A stretch of DNA of 64,000 bases, taken from Paraspadella gotoi. Lineage: Eukaryota; Chaetognatha. The notes beneath the pieces were generated by a model. The model worked only from the letters and a program-made list of their open reading frames with translations, ran no database searches and was not told the DNA's origin. The stretch lies in NCBI GenBank assembly GCA_051294375.1, contig CM119268.1:981218-1045217 (forward strand), in the 5' to 3' direction. The position numbers and the translations under genes are program-made. The stretch's first letter is position 1; the number at the start of each line of letters is the position of its first letter. Shown here piece by piece: positions 11,596-24,501 of the stretch.

Positions 11596-11732
11596 CACCG
11601 ATGAAAGTCCGCGGATGACAAATTAAGGACGAAACTTTCTGTGTTGTACCGTTTTTCCCTATAACCGCTCCTTAATCGTTTTGCCGTTTTTGCGCGAAAT
11701 TTTCTTATTTTTATTTATTTCGTGAAATTGGT

Positions 11733-11895
11733 ACAGTCAATATAAAAATTATACATTCATTTAATAAATAAGCTATCTTGCCCCCGATTTGGGACAGGCT
11801 TTAGTGGTTTAAGGCCTCCATCACTCTTACAAGATAATGACATAGCATGTCCCTGCAAGCTTTCAATCAAGACTCTCTCACAGTCTCTTAAACTC
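11733..11895 (-). repeat. Interspersed element B, copy 2
   Basis: Reverse-complement copy with TTTAATAAATAAGCTATCTT, GTTTAAGGCCTCCATCACTC and CCCTGCAAGCTTTCAATCAA. Confidence 0.75.
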
Positions 11896-12348
11896 TCAGT
11901 AATTTGCGTTTCCTTTTTACGCTTTACTTTAATGCTTGGAGCTGGAATTGCTTAGGTTAATTGAGGGGTGAAGCTAGGAAAAGCCCATTACAAGCTTTTT
12001 ATGTAAACTTTTTTACTTGCATCCACTTTTTCATTAATTTTAATTACTCGCATTTCCTATCTCATTTTAATTTCACTCAACTTTTGCATCATTCATGCTC
12101 AAATTTTTTTTTTTGCTCACTTTTCTATTTTCAACCTCACTTTTTCTCATTCACCAAGATTTTTTCACATCAATCCTTTTTCGCATCCCATACTTCACCG
12201 TTCTCTCCTTTGCATGCTTCCTCTTACCATAATTTACCCACCGAGAAAATCTCATTCCAAATATTTCACCCTTACCACGATTTAATCTTTTCCTTACCAT
12301 TTCTCAACATCTTTCCCTATTTGGGTTCGCTTTTGCTTACCCTCCCAT

Positions 12349-12421
12349 TGCCTTACCCTCCCTTTGCCTTACTTTCCCTTTGCCTTACTCTCCCTTTGCC
12401 TTACCCTCCCTTTGCCTTACC
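12349..12421 (+). repeat. 16-bp tandem repeat, about 4.5 units
   Basis: Units of TGCCTTACCCTCCCTT with single substitutions. Confidence 0.85.
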
Positions 12422-13366
12422 ATATATATCAGCCTTTTTTCTCCTTTCTCCCGTCAGGATCGGTTTTCCCGATATCGGAATATCAGTCTTCGTTCCTTTC
12501 CTTCAGTTTCGTAGCAAAATCGTTATTTATGATCCGATGTGTTTTATTTTTAATATTAAACTCGACAACCCTCGTCTTAACAACACAACACAGTGCACAG
12601 CAAAAACCCTTAAAGTTAAAATTGGAACTGTTTTCACTCCGAGTTAATTTTCTTTCAAATGAAATGATTTCGTTGTCTTCGCTGAACGGTTAACGAATCA
12701 TCTCTCATCTGTCATTCTCTTGACTCTACCCAGAATTGCCAGAGCGATTCCAACCTTTTCCCTTTTTGCCCCAGAGAAAAACTTTTGCATCACTTATACA
12801 TCACTTTTAGAGTTTCCCTTCATAAATCTGATCCGGACCTACCTTTTTTTTTCACTATTAGCGTCTCTCTCTCTTTCTCTCTTTCTCTCTTTCTCTCTTT
12901 GCTTTTTTAAGAGACCTCGAACCAAAGCCTCTTCTGACTCATTCATTCACGCTTTCCTCTCTTATTTCGTGATAAATGTCGAAGATATTGACTCATTTTT
13001 CTTCGGCTTTTTCTCAAATCTGCGTCTCGGGGATCGTATTTACATCCGGGTCTCGGCGATAGTATTTACATCCGCCTTTCTGCAATCGTAAATATCAATT
13101 CAATTTCTTGTATATTTCTCCGACGAAGCGCCCGACTATTTTTTCAGTCTAGCTCTTTGATTTTAATTTATTTTAATTAAAGCTTTTTAATTTTTAACGA
13201 TACCAAATTTAGAAATTGTTTGCCAGATTTTTTTTCATAATTTTTTTTTCCTATTGTAAAGTTTTTAATAGCTATTGGACCACGACTTTCCAATTAAAGG
13301 AATTATAAGGGGAGAAAAAGTTTTTTCTATCCCTTCTTTATTTTCATATTTTTTCATTCCTCCTTT

Positions 13367-13500
13367 CTTCTCTCCATCTTTTTTTCCAGTCTCCGAAATC
13401 AAAACATCTTTCCCCCTCCACTCCTACTTTCTTCCCTCCATCCTTTTTTCCAGTCTCCGAAATCAAAACATCTTTCTCTCCATAACCGCGACCCGCAAAT
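13367..13500 (+). repeat. 69-bp tandem duplication with pyrimidine-CAG
   Basis: Two copies of a segment with TTTTTCCAGTCTCCGAAATC and AAAACATCTTTC. Each contains an acceptor-like pyrimidine tract plus CAG. Confidence 0.8.
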
Positions 13501-13557
13501 CTTCCGTTCATCTTCTGTCGATCGAAGGCGACGAGCAGCGGATTCAATCAACTCGCG

Positions 13558-13645
13558 TCGCTTGACTTCCTCGTTTTAGCGCCTCTCCGCCCCCCCTCTC
13601 TTGACTTCTTCGTTTTAGCGCCTCTCCGCCCCCCCCCTCTTTCTC
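13558..13645 (+). repeat. 50-bp tandem duplication
   Basis: Two copies of CTTGACTTCCTCGTTTTAGC followed by GCCTCTCCGCCCCCCC. Confidence 0.8.
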
Positions 13646-13739
13646 TCCTTGAGCCCGAGGCGCCGTAATGGTTTTTCCGCGCGAGACGATGATCCGTGCG
13701 CCTCAGGGGGGGGAAGAGGGGGCGCTTGTCTTTCAAGGA

Positions 13740-14660
13740 AATCCGCTAGTTGTCGCCGCGGGCGTTTTGAGAGCGGCGCTGGTGGCAAATGAGGTTTGGG
13801 TAGCCATGTAGCGGAAAGGTTGATTGTGGCGTTGTAGAAGATCTAAATATATGGCCGAGTGGGCATCATGGTTAAGTGAAAACGGGTTTTTAGGTGGTTT
13901 TAGGTGGTTCTCGTTAACTTACGTCGATTGGTAAACCGCGCAATGGTAGATTCTCTGTCTTTTGCGGCCGATTGTGACGTGAAAAAAAAAGGTTTCCCCG
14001 ACTTAGCAACATACGGCTGGGTGATTAGTTCTCTCTCCTCGGTGTGACTCCGCGGTGATGCTTTGCTCGAACGTCAATTCACGCGTCTATGGATGACGTC
14101 GGTGAAAACGTCACTCTCGGCCCTCTACCGGCGACTCCCGCCTCCAATGGTCTTTCTTGCGTTGCCTCATAAACCATCGCAAGGGACGCCGGCGGTCGTT
14201 TCGTAATCACGAAGGTGAAGTGAAAGTTGTAGATCAGAATTCGAATAGTTGTTCATTAAAATTAAATTTTAAGTTAACTATAACAGTATTTTAAGATTTT
14301 GACTCACTTAAAAAAATAATTTTCGTGAGGAATTCGAGGTGAGTACTATGTATAAATATGGGCGTATGCGAAAATTTAAAAAAATTAAAAAAATATTTTT
14401 TCTTATGATCTACTATTCGAATTTTGATTAAACTTGATTTTAATATTTTTGCTCCGCTTTAGTAATCACCCTTTCTTCTTCATCGCTCTTGACTCGTTGG
14501 TAGTGAATGTTATACTGGCGTCCTTAGCTTTTGTGTATCTAAGTTGCCGCGCTGCACGATAATTGTATAATCTCCTTTTAAATACAATAGAAACAGTTAA
14601 ATTTTAACTTAAAAGAAAAATGTCATGCACTTCATTGGCTGGAAATTCATTTAAAAAAAT
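13740..14660. other. No gene seen
   Basis: Unique sequence with a CpG-rich part (13.74-14.2 kb) and an AT-rich part (14.2-14.66 kb). No ORF of note. Confidence 0.6.
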
Positions 14661-14830
14661 TTGACTTTGTGAGTCTTGATAGAAATCTTGCATGTCCTGC
14701 CATGCCATTATCCCGTAAAAGGGATGGAGGCCTTGATCCATCATAGTCATGCCATGCCATTATCATGTTAATGGGATGGAGGCCTTGATCCATCATAGTC
14801 ATGCCATGCCATTATCATGTAATCGAGTCA
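14661..14830 (+). repeat. Interspersed element B, copy 3, internally duplicated
   Basis: Diverged element B with GGGATGGAGGCCTTGATCCA. A 62-bp part (ATCATAGTCATGCCATGCCA onward) is tandemly repeated. Confidence 0.65.
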
Positions 14831-15339
14831 AATACCATCTCGAATGTATTGTCGTTGTCGTAATTATCGTCGTCATTTCCATCTGCTTCGTATTTCGCCG
14901 TAACGATTTCTCGGTCTGTCTCTCATCCGGGTCTTATTTGGGTCAATTGCTCGAGAGGGCGTAGGAGGCGAGAAGCGGGCAAAGTTCGCGCCAATTCTTG
15001 ACGAGGGGGCGTCTTTGAGTGCGCCTTGCGTGCGCGGCGCGTGGACGACGTCCACCAGGTGGCGGGAGCTCCGGAGCTCGCTTACAACTTTGACGATCTT
15101 CTCTTTCGCGACGTCGATCTTTACGATTTACCGGCGTCGCCTTGGCAACCGTGGACGACAACAACAACAACCTGATTCGTCGGTTCTTCGTGGGCGACGA
15201 GAAGAGGAGGCAGGCTTTGCTGTCGTTGTACGTAGCTGTTGTAGCTGTTGCTGCTGTTGTAACCATTGTTTTTCATGTTGTAAGAGTTGATTTTATTCAT
15301 TTTGCTTCATTTTGTTGCAGCAACTTTCTGCTCCAATAT

Positions 15340-15560
15340 TTGACTCCCCTCTCTCTACTCCTAAATATCTCCACTCTCTCCAGTCTCCACTCTCTCCAGT
15401 TCTTCCACTCTCTCCAGTCTCCACTCTCTCCTTCTCCACTTTCTTCATTCTCTCGGTCTCCACTCTCTCCAGTCTCCACTCTCTCCAGTCTCCACTCGTC
15501 TCAGTTCCACTCTCTCCAGTCTCCACTCTTTTTCGTCTCCACTGTCTCCACTTTCTTTCA
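15340..15560 (+). repeat. CTCTCCAGTCTCCA minisatellite
   Basis: About 15-bp CACTCTCTCCAGTCT units over 200 bp. Confidence 0.85.
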
Positions 15561-15655
15561 TCGTCCCATCTTTGGCGAAGACGCGAGGCGACGAGTATAA
15601 AAAAAGAGAAGGAAACTTCTTTTTAACGATCGAAAGCGCAAAGAGGAACAAACTC

Positions 15656-15700
<45 letters not shown>

Positions 15701-16109
15701 TCGCAGACGCGCTCCAATCTCGTTTGCATATATTCGCCGAGAGAGAGAGTGTTTTAATAGCGGAAGTCAACTCTCTCTCTCTCTCTCTCTCTCCTTCTCA
15801 AGTAAGTTTATGCTCTTTACGAGCTGACTGGCGAATTGATGCTGAGATTATTTTTGCCGTAATTGGTTGTTGTTGCCATATAAAGTGGTGATTTAGGAAA
15901 ATAATATTCTCGTTTAATTTATTTTGTAAGTATAAGTCTTATGTTTATACGTTAGAGAAGTTGAGATAATCTGTAAACGCGGTATTAATATACAATGCAT
16001 ACTGAAGGGTACTCTAAATATAGTCTGCGCTAGAGACTTAAAAAAAAAAATAAATTCCGGAACAAAGCCGCGGAAAATTGGTCGCCGCTGCCGCCGCTGC
16101 CGCGCTTAC

Positions 16110-16234
16110 CCTATATGTTCCGATCCGCCGTCGCCGCCGTCTAACACTACATCCAGCGGAACTGCTATTTCCGCCAAAAGCTTCGCCCGTCCGTCAAAAC
16201 GGAGAAAATTGCTAGAGTTGCAAACAAAAGACAT
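16110..16234 (-). CDS. Candidate internal exon of an unidentified minus-strand gene
   Basis: On the minus strand a long pyrimidine tract ending CCCCCCCAG is followed by 125 nt open in one frame only, and then a strong donor AGG|GTAAGC. It encodes SFVCNSSNFLRFDGRAKLL and AEIAVPLDVVLDGGDGGSEH. Phase 0 in, phase 2 out. No partner exon was found and no family is recognised. The splice sites are the main evidence. Confidence 0.3.
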
Positions 16235-16374
16235 CTGGGGGGGAAAGGGGGGGGGGAAATAGGCAGGGTCGGTCGTCGCGAGGTTTGCGAGACAGACAGA
16301 CAGACAGAATGAAGAGAGAAAAAAAATAGGGTCGTTCACTTGTTAAAGAAAAGAGAATGGTACAAAGTTTGTAC

Positions 16375-16803
16375 CGGAAGAGAGAGAATGAGAGAGAGAG
16401 AAAGAGAGAGAGAGAAAGAGAGAGATTAAGCGATACAGAAAAATTCATATACGGACAAACGTAATTTTAACTATAGATTTTTTTATTATTTTAAGCGAAT
16501 TTTTTTGAGATAAAATTGTGCTTTTAATCATATTAGCTCATCCGATTTTTTTTTAATACGTTTATTCTTATTTTCGATTTTTGTGTTAAAAGCGACAAAA
16601 GTCACAAAAGTTTCGGCCACTTATTTATTTTTTAAGATGGTAAATATTAACAATATTTCAGAATTCAGACACAGACTTTTAAGGTCAAACTTAAAAGGAC
16701 GAAAGGAAAAAATAAAGTATTTTGGGATTCGGATTTCGAAAAGAAAAATAAACGCGGAAACGAAAAGTGAGAGAGATTACGAGGAAATCGATGTAAACAA
16801 GCG

Positions 16804-16841
<38 letters not shown>

Positions 16842-16931
16842 CCGGGAAGAAGGAGAGGGAATGGGAATTGAGAAGGACAAATTATAGAGATAGAGATGAA
16901 TGGATATCAGGAGGAAAAGTGGGTAGGAAAA

Positions 16932-16964
<33 letters not shown>

Positions 16965-17052
16965 TGCTCCTCTGGATTTTGCGCGGATCAGAAAGCCTTC
17001 TCATAAATTCGCCTCTTTGTGGTCACAAAAACTAAAAAAGGATTTGGGGCGA

Positions 17053-17086
<34 letters not shown>

Positions 17087-17470
17087 TAGAAAGAAACGGC
17101 TAATAAAAAAGAGGGAGAGTAAGAGATTAAAAGAGAAACTAAGACTTAGAGAAAAATTGAAAAAGAGAGATTAAGGAAGAGAAAGAGAGAGAGAAAGAGA
17201 GAGAGAAGAGAGAGGGCTCGCACGTGCCGTCGAGTCGGGGGTAGTTAGTTGCCCCTTTTTATATCAGATTGCGTCCGGGAAAAAAAATGAGGAAAATGAA
17301 AGATGGCGGAACCGGGAAAAAAAATTTCGGAAATCTTATCTTTATATATGCGGGGTTGGGGGGGTGGGGGAGGAAGAGAGAGAGAGAGAGAGAGAGGAGG
17401 AGGATGGAAGAGAGAGGAGGGAGAGAGAAGAAAGATTAAGAGGGGGAGAGCAGAGGAAAAGGGGAAAGAA
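16375..17470 (+). repeat. Purine-rich region with many (GA)n runs
   Basis: GA microsatellites at 16.38, 16.81, 16.94, 17.05, 17.18 and 17.37 kb in a purine-rich + strand. ORFs here are Arg/Glu-rich by composition. Confidence 0.9.
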
Positions 17471-18409
17471 AGAAAGAAATAAAAAGGAACGGCTCATGAA
17501 TTTCGTTTAAATTAGGCTGTCATATACGCCGCCCGGGCTTGATTAAACTAATTACATATACTATATTGGATGAATGCTGTACATTTCAGATCAGTCGCAA
17601 ATAGTGAATAAACAAGTGATGAATGAGTAATCAACGAGTGATTAGATTACTTTTGAAAGCTCCAATCTTTTTTTTTTAGATCATCTATTTCTCGAGTCAG
17701 GTTGATCGCTCAGGGTCACGCTGGGGTCATCCTCAAGGTCACCCTCGAGGTCAGCATCCAGATCGACTCTTTGAGGTTTCCATTCGTGTCTTTTTTGGAA
17801 AGGGCGCGGCGCCCGGGGTGCGTGGGGGAGAGGGACGTTGCAGATGTTTGGAAGCCGTGGGTAAAACAGAGAGGAAGGGTGGGCCCAGTGAATGGACGCG
17901 AGGGTTGGGGGCAGCGGGGGGGCTTAATATCACTTCGACGTCGCAAAAAAAAAGAAATCCGAGCGGGAAAAACAGTATTTTAATCGATTTAAAAAAATCT
18001 TTTTTTTTAAAGTTTTCTCTTTTATTAAAATGTTTTTTGTTAGATATTTAAATAAAAATCGTTTTTCATTTATTATTATTCTTTTTTCGTAAGTCGCGTC
18101 ATTATCCGATTTTAATATGAGATGAAGAAAAATCGCCGACTTCCTGCAGCGCCGACATTCCTGCGTCGGCCCTCCGACGGCGCCAAAAAGCGGTTCGAGT
18201 TCGGGTCACGCCCGTCGACCCGCCCACTTGACCCCGGGGCTTTTGACCTCTCGTCGGTCTCTCTTCGGACCGATCGTCTCCCCACGACCGCTGACCTTGG
18301 ACCCAACCTCCCCCTTTTTTCTCTCTCTCTTCCTCTATTCGAGATTGTTAACACTCTCTCCTTTTTTCGAGTTTCTCCTAACCCTGCTCAATGAGTGGGG
18401 GATATCGCT

Positions 18410-20544
18410 TTAAGGTCCTGTATATTGTTTAATCGGTTGGCGTTTTTTCCTTTTTTTCTTAAAAAACTTTTTTCCGCGTTTCCTTTTCCTCAATGGGCCG
18501 TCGTTTGAACTTACCCCTAAAAGCCTAAACATAGTTCTCAGCTTTCTTACCCTGCTAACGACGTCAGCTCTCATTCTTTTAACCCTGCTAACGACGTCAG
18601 CTCTCATTCTTTTAACCCTGCTAATTGTTTTAATGTTGTACTCCTTGTTTTTTCCTCCTTTAAAATCGATTCCACTTGTTGCAGTTTTATTTCCTCACTC
18701 TTCACTTTCAGTTTATTAGTCCCTCTCACACACTTTACCCAGGCGTCACCCACACTTTACCCTCACCTCACCCACACTTTACACACGCCTCACCCACACT
18801 TTACCCAAGCCTCACCCACACTTTACCCACAGCTCACCCACACTTTACCCCTCACCCACTGCTCACCCTCTCACATTTCCCAAGGGTCCAATTTTCAAAC
18901 TGCGTCTTCCCTCCCACTTTTTCTCGCTAAATCGTTTTCTTCCTCCCAAACGTGGGAGGAAAAAAAAAAACCCAGGCCGAAGATTCGGGCGCCCGCGCGT
19001 GGAAGGACAACAGTGGAAAACGACGACCAAAACAGCAACAACAAAAAACAGCAACAACAAAAAACAGCAACAACCAAAAATCAGCAACAACCAAAATACA
19101 GCAACAACCAAAAAACAGCAACAACAAAAAACAGCAACAACCAAAAAACAGGAACATCAACAGCGTCTGCATTATCGCGATTACGGGCGACGACGAAAAC
19201 GACGACGAAAACGACGACGAAAACGGGACGAGAAAACGACGACGAAAAACGACGAAAACGAACGAACGAACTAGACGAAAACGAGATCGAATACGACAGA
19301 AACGAACGACGAAACGACGACGAAAACGACGACGAAAACGACGACGGAAACGACGACGAAAACGACGACGAAAACGACGACGAAAAACGACGACGAAAAC
19401 GACGACGAAAACGACGACGAAAACGACGACGAAAACGACGACGAAAACGACGACGAAAACGACGACGAAAACGACGAACGAAAACGACGACGAAAACGAC
19501 GACGAAAACGACGACGAAAACGACGACGAAAACGACGACGAAAACGACGAGAAAACGACGACGAAAACGGAGCGACGAAACGACGACGAAAACGACGACG
19601 AAAACGACGACGAAAACGACGACGAAACGACGACGAAAACGACGACGAAAACGACGCGAAACGACGACGAAAACGACGACGAAAACGACGACGAAAACGA
19701 CGACGAAAACGACGACGAAAAACGACGACGAAAACGACGACGAAAAGCGACGGGAAAACGACGACGAAAACGACGACAACGACGACAACGACGGACGACA
19801 AAACGACGACGGAAACGACGACCGAAAACGACGACAACACGAACGACGAAAACGACGACGAAAACGACGACAAAACGACGACGAAAACGACGACGGAAAA
19901 CGACGATCATAAACGACGACATAAACGACGACATAAACGACGACATTGACTGCGATCAAAACCATAACCTGGAAGTAGAACTCTGACAAGTTTAGAGTCA
20001 ACTTGTCGGCAACATGTCGGCATATGACAATAACAATGACAAAAACGATGAGGACAATGGCAATGACAAGAATAGTAAAACCATAAAATAGGCCTCGCTA
20101 TAAAACTGAACAGGAAGCAATAAGACTTTACACTATATGCAAATGAGATTGGTGAATTTAATACCATTCGGTAATATTAAAAAGAATCTATCTCCTACAC
20201 GACATTCGTAAGCGACATAAACGACGTCACCGATTGATATCCCCACCTCTCTCTCTCTCTCCCTCCCCCCCCCCTCATTCGAAGACGGAAAAATCTTCGG
20301 CTAAAAATGGAAAGAGAATCGAAGAGAAACGTCGATAAGACGTCGCGCCCTTTGGACGTGACGTCGCCATTTTTTTTTGTTCTGCTTTGAGACTCCGCGT
20401 CGCCCAGAGAGGGCGTTTCCGCCCCGTTAGCTTCCGCCTTCGAAATTCCGGTTTTCGCGTCCTCGGTCACATCGCTCCTTACTTATTTCGGGATTTAATA
20501 ATAATCCGTTTATAATCCCTTTTTAAAATCCATTCTTAATCCGT
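18410..20544. other. First copy of a locus repeated after the gap (clean version)
   Basis: Runs from TTTAAGGTCCTGTATATTG to CCATTCTTAATCCGT, where a 100-N gap begins. The order is 16-bp CACCCACACTTTACCC repeats (18.72-18.87 kb), CAACAACCAAAAAACAG repeats (19.02-19.16 kb), the 12-bp CGACGACGAAAA array, and a unique tail. Confidence 0.9.
19185..19950 (+). repeat. 12-bp array (CGACGACGAAAA)n
   Basis: About 60 units. All frames stay open (DDEN, TTKT and RRKR on +), which creates several long shadow ORFs. The distal end changes to CATAAACGACGA units. Confidence 0.95.
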
Positions 20545-20644
20545 NNNNNNNNNNNNNNNNNNNNNNNNNNNNNNNNNNNNNNNNNNNNNNNNNNNNNNNN
20601 NNNNNNNNNNNNNNNNNNNNNNNNNNNNNNNNNNNNNNNNNNNN
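20545..20644. other. Assembly gap, 100 N (unknown size)
   Basis: Exactly 100 N, the usual placeholder, between two copies of the same locus. Confidence 0.97.
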
Positions 20645-23400
20645 GTGATATCTGGCTTTAAGGTCCTGTATATTGTTTAATTCGGTTGGCGTTTTTTCCT
20701 TTATTTTCTTTAAAAAAAACTTTTTTCCGCGTTTTCCTGTTTCCTCAATGGGCCGTTCGTTTGAACTTTACCCCTAAAAGCCTAAACATAGTCTCAGCTT
20801 TCTTACCCTGCAACGACGTCAGCTTCTCATTTCTTTTTGAACCCTCGCTAACGACGTCGCTCTCATTCTTTTAACCCTGCTAATTGTTGTTTAATGTTGT
20901 ACTCCTTAGTTTTTTACCTCTTTAAAATCGATTCCACTTGTTGCAGTTTTTAATTTCCCTCACTCTTCACTTTCAGTTTATTAGTCCCTCTCACACACTT
21001 TACCAGGCGTCACCCACACTTTACCCTCACCCTCACCCACACTTTACCCACGCCGTCACCCACACTTTTACCAAGGCACTCACCCACACTTTACCACAGC
21101 TCACCCACACTTTACCCTCACCACTGCTCATCCCTCTCACATTTCCCAAGGGTCCAATTTTCAAACTGCGGTCTTTCCCTCCCACGTTTATTCTCGCTAA
21201 ATCGTTTACTTCCTCCCAAACGTGGAGGAAAAAAAAAAAACCAGGCCGAAATTCGGGCGCCCGCGCGTGGAAGGACCCAACAGTGGAAACCGACCACGAC
21301 GCAAAACAGCAACAACCAAAAAACCAGCAAACAACAAAAAACTAGCAACAACCAAAAATCAGCAAAACCAAAATACGAGCAACAACCAAAAAAAGCAACA
21401 ACAAAACCAGCAACAAACCAAAAAACAGGAACATCAACGCGTCTGCATTATTCGCGTATTACGTGGCGACGACGACAACGACGACGAAAACGACGTACGA
21501 AAACGACGGACGGAAAACGACGACGAAAACGTGACGACGGAAAACGACGACGAAAACGCGACGAAACGAACGACGAAAACCGACGACGAAAACGACGACG
21601 AAAACGACGACGAAAACGACGATCGAAAATCGACGACGAAAACGACCGAAAAAACGACGACGAAAACGACGACGAAACACGACGAAACGACGCGAAAAAC
21701 GAGCGACGAAAACGACGACGAAAACGACGACGAAAACGACGACGAAAACGACGACGAAAACGACGACGAAAACGACGACGGGAAAACGACGACGAAAACG
21801 AGCGACGAAAAACGACGACGAAAACGACGACGAAAACGAACGACGAAAACGACGACGAAAAACGACGACGGGAAAACGACGACGAAAACGACGACGAAAA
21901 CGAGCGACGAAAACGAACGACGAAAACGGACGACGAAAGACGACGAAAACGACGACGAGAAACGACGACGAAAACGACGACGAAAATCGACGACGAAAAC
22001 GACGACGAACGACACAAAGACGACGAGCGAAACGACGACGAAAACGACGACGAAAACGACGACGAAAACGACGACGAAAACGGACGCGAAAACGACGACG
22101 GAAAACGACGACGGAAAACGACGACTGAAAAAACGACGACGAAAACGACGACGAAAAACGACGACGAAAACGACGACGGGAAAACGACGGACGAAACGAC
22201 GACGAAAAACGACGACGAAACGACGACGAAAACGACGACGAAAACGACGACGAAACGACGCGAAAACGGACGGACGAAAACGACGACTGAAACGCGACGA
22301 AAACGACGACGAAAACGACGAGCGAAAACGACGACGAAAACGACGAACGGAAAAGAACGATACGAAAACGACGACGAAAACGACGACGAAAACCGACGAC
22401 GAAACGACGACGAAAACGACGACGAAAACGACGACGAAAACGACGGACGAAAACGACGACGAAACGACGACGAAAACGACGACGAAAACGACGACGAAAA
22501 CGACGACGAAAACGACGACGAAAACGACGACGAAAACGACGACGAAAACGACGACATAAACGACGACATAAACGACGCATAAACGACGACATAAACGACG
22601 ACATAAACGGACGACAAAACGCACGACATTAAACGACGACATTAAACGACGACATAAACGACGACCATAACGACGACATAAACGACGACATAAACGACGA
22701 CATAAACGACGAACATAAACGACGACATAAACGACGACATAAACGACGACAAAACGGACCGACATAAACGACGACATAAACGACGGACATTGACTGCGCA
22801 TCAAAACCAAAACCTGGAAGTAGACTCTGACAAGTTTAGAGTCAACTTGTCGGCACAATGTCGGCATATGACAATAACAATGACAAAACGATTGAGGACT
22901 AATGGCAATGACAAAGAATAGTAAAACCCTTAAAATAGGGCTCGCTATAAGAACTGAACAGGAAGCAATAAGACTTTACACTATATAGCAAATGAGATTG
23001 TTGAATTTAATACCATTCGGTAATATTAAAAAGAATCTATCTCCTACACGACATTCGTAAGCGACAGTAAACGGACGGTCACCGATTGATATCCCCACCT
23101 CTTCTGCTCTTCTCCCTCCCCCCCCTCATTCGAAGACGGAAAAAGTTGTCGTGCTAAAAATGGAAAGAGTATCGCAAGAGAAACGTCGATAAGACGTCGC
23201 GCCCTTTGGACGTGACGTCGCCATTTTTTTTGGTTCTGCTTTTGAGACTCCGCGTCGTCCCAGAGAGGGCGTTTCGCCCCCGTTAGCTTTCCGCCTTCGA
23301 AAATTTCCGGTTTTCGCGTCCTCTCGGTCACATCGCTCCTTAACTTATTCGATTTAAAATAATCCGTTTATTAATCCCTTTTTAAAATCCATTCTTAATT
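20645..23400. other. Second, error-rich copy of the 18.4-20.5 kb locus
   Basis: Same blocks in the same order and orientation as the first copy, with frequent one-base insertions even in unique flanks (for example GGGCCGTTCGTTTGAACTTT against GGGCCGTCGTTTGAACTT). It then continues into new sequence after CCATTCTTAATTCCG. Confidence 0.9.
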
Positions 23401-23516
23401 CCGTTTAATCCAAATTTTGCTGTTGGAAATAAAATCCGTTCTCTTGCCCTTCCTTTTTCCGGCGATCATTAATTCTGTCTCTGGCTCCGCATTCGTCATT
23501 TTGGCGTCTCTCTCTT

Positions 23517-23517
<1 letters not shown>

Positions 23518-23572
<55 letters not shown>
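23518..23572 (+). repeat. (CT)n microsatellite
   Basis: CT dinucleotide run of about 50 bp. Confidence 0.95.
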
Positions 23573-23575
<3 letters not shown>

Positions 23576-23729
23576 TCTGCGTTTTGGGCTCCCTCTCTAA
23601 CGCTTGTCCGACTGGCATCATCATTAATGCGAAAGTCTCTCTCTCTCTTCTCGTCCTCTTTTCCCTTTCTCCATTTTTTTACTTCCCCTCCCTCTCTATC
23701 TCTCTTTTTCACTTTCATTCTCTTTTAAT

Positions 23730-24290
23730 ATCACTCTTAAATCACGTGTCCCTTCTTCTCGTCTTTCAAATCTCACCCTTATGTTTCGTTTATACCTTTA
23801 TACAAAACCAAATTAACGAAACAAAATTAACAAAAAGAAAACAAAGAAAAGAATCGTCACACAACTCATTTCCCCTCCATCCACACCCACCGACCACAAC
23901 TCATTCTTACCCCCCACACCCCCCCCAAAAAACCCCTAAATCCCTCCCTTAAACCCCCGGGTTTCTGGTTCGACCCCCTCCCACCCACTAGTTTCCTTAA
24001 TTCCCGATAGAGGGCCCGAACCTAAAATCCCGATGACTTTTGTTTTCTGCCAGAAATTCTTGTCGCGTTTTCTTTCGCGGATTTTCTCCCGCCCGTTCTT
24101 GGAAGGACGGACGTCCATTTGAAGTCAGAATTTCTTTGTTTTTTTTTCGTATATAACATTTTGTTAACTTTAAATTTAAGGGTTTTTTTCTGTTCTTAAT
24201 TTATGATTAGATCTCCCCAATTTTTTGTTATTTCTTTCTGGCAAGAGAAGAAAACGAGAGAATTTATTGTAAAACTTTCCTTGACGTTTA
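23730..24290. other. No gene seen
   Basis: Unique sequence without a convincing exon on either strand. Confidence 0.6.
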
Positions 24291-24294
24291 TTTT

Positions 24295-24501
24295 TTGAGA
24301 GAAACATCAAATCTAATGGACTGCTAGCGCCGCCTTTAGGAAATCCTAAAACTATAAAGAATAAAAGACGGAATTCCGATGCAGTGCGTGTCATTAATGC
24401 ACGGGCAAAGAAAGTTATTGTAGTCGTATAGTCGAGTCCCGTCACGATAAATTCAATGTGAAAATAAAGTCACTGCGTGCGCAACAAATTGGATGAACCG
24501 A
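24295..24501 (+). mobile_element. Interspersed element A, copy 1 (3' part, cut by gap)
   Basis: CTAATGGACTGCTAGCGCCG, ACGGAATTCCGATGCAGT and GTCACTGCGTGCGCAACA align with the right part of the full copies at 31.9 and 61.0 kb. It runs into the gap at 24,502. Confidence 0.8.

Noticed and set aside
10686-11621. 311-residue VAPx-repeat ORF on the minus strand
   Set aside because: The 12-bp satellite keeps every frame open, and the repeat frame is not kept across the array.
15100-15279. Open + frame with a hydrophobic segment (LLSLYVAVVAVAAVVTIVFH) ending at a GTAAGA
   Set aside because: GTTGCTGCTGTTGTA-type simple repeat explains the hydrophobic run; all three + frames are open and no start or partner was found.
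20195-20470. 91-residue minus ORF present in both copies of the duplicated locus
   Set aside because: Its apparent conservation is only the assembly duplication, and the second copy breaks its frame; no known family.
18927-22867. Many 200-480 residue ORFs (RRKR, DDEN, TTKT, SSFS, VVFV)
   Set aside because: All six frames of the CGACGACGAAAA array and of its error-rich second copy.
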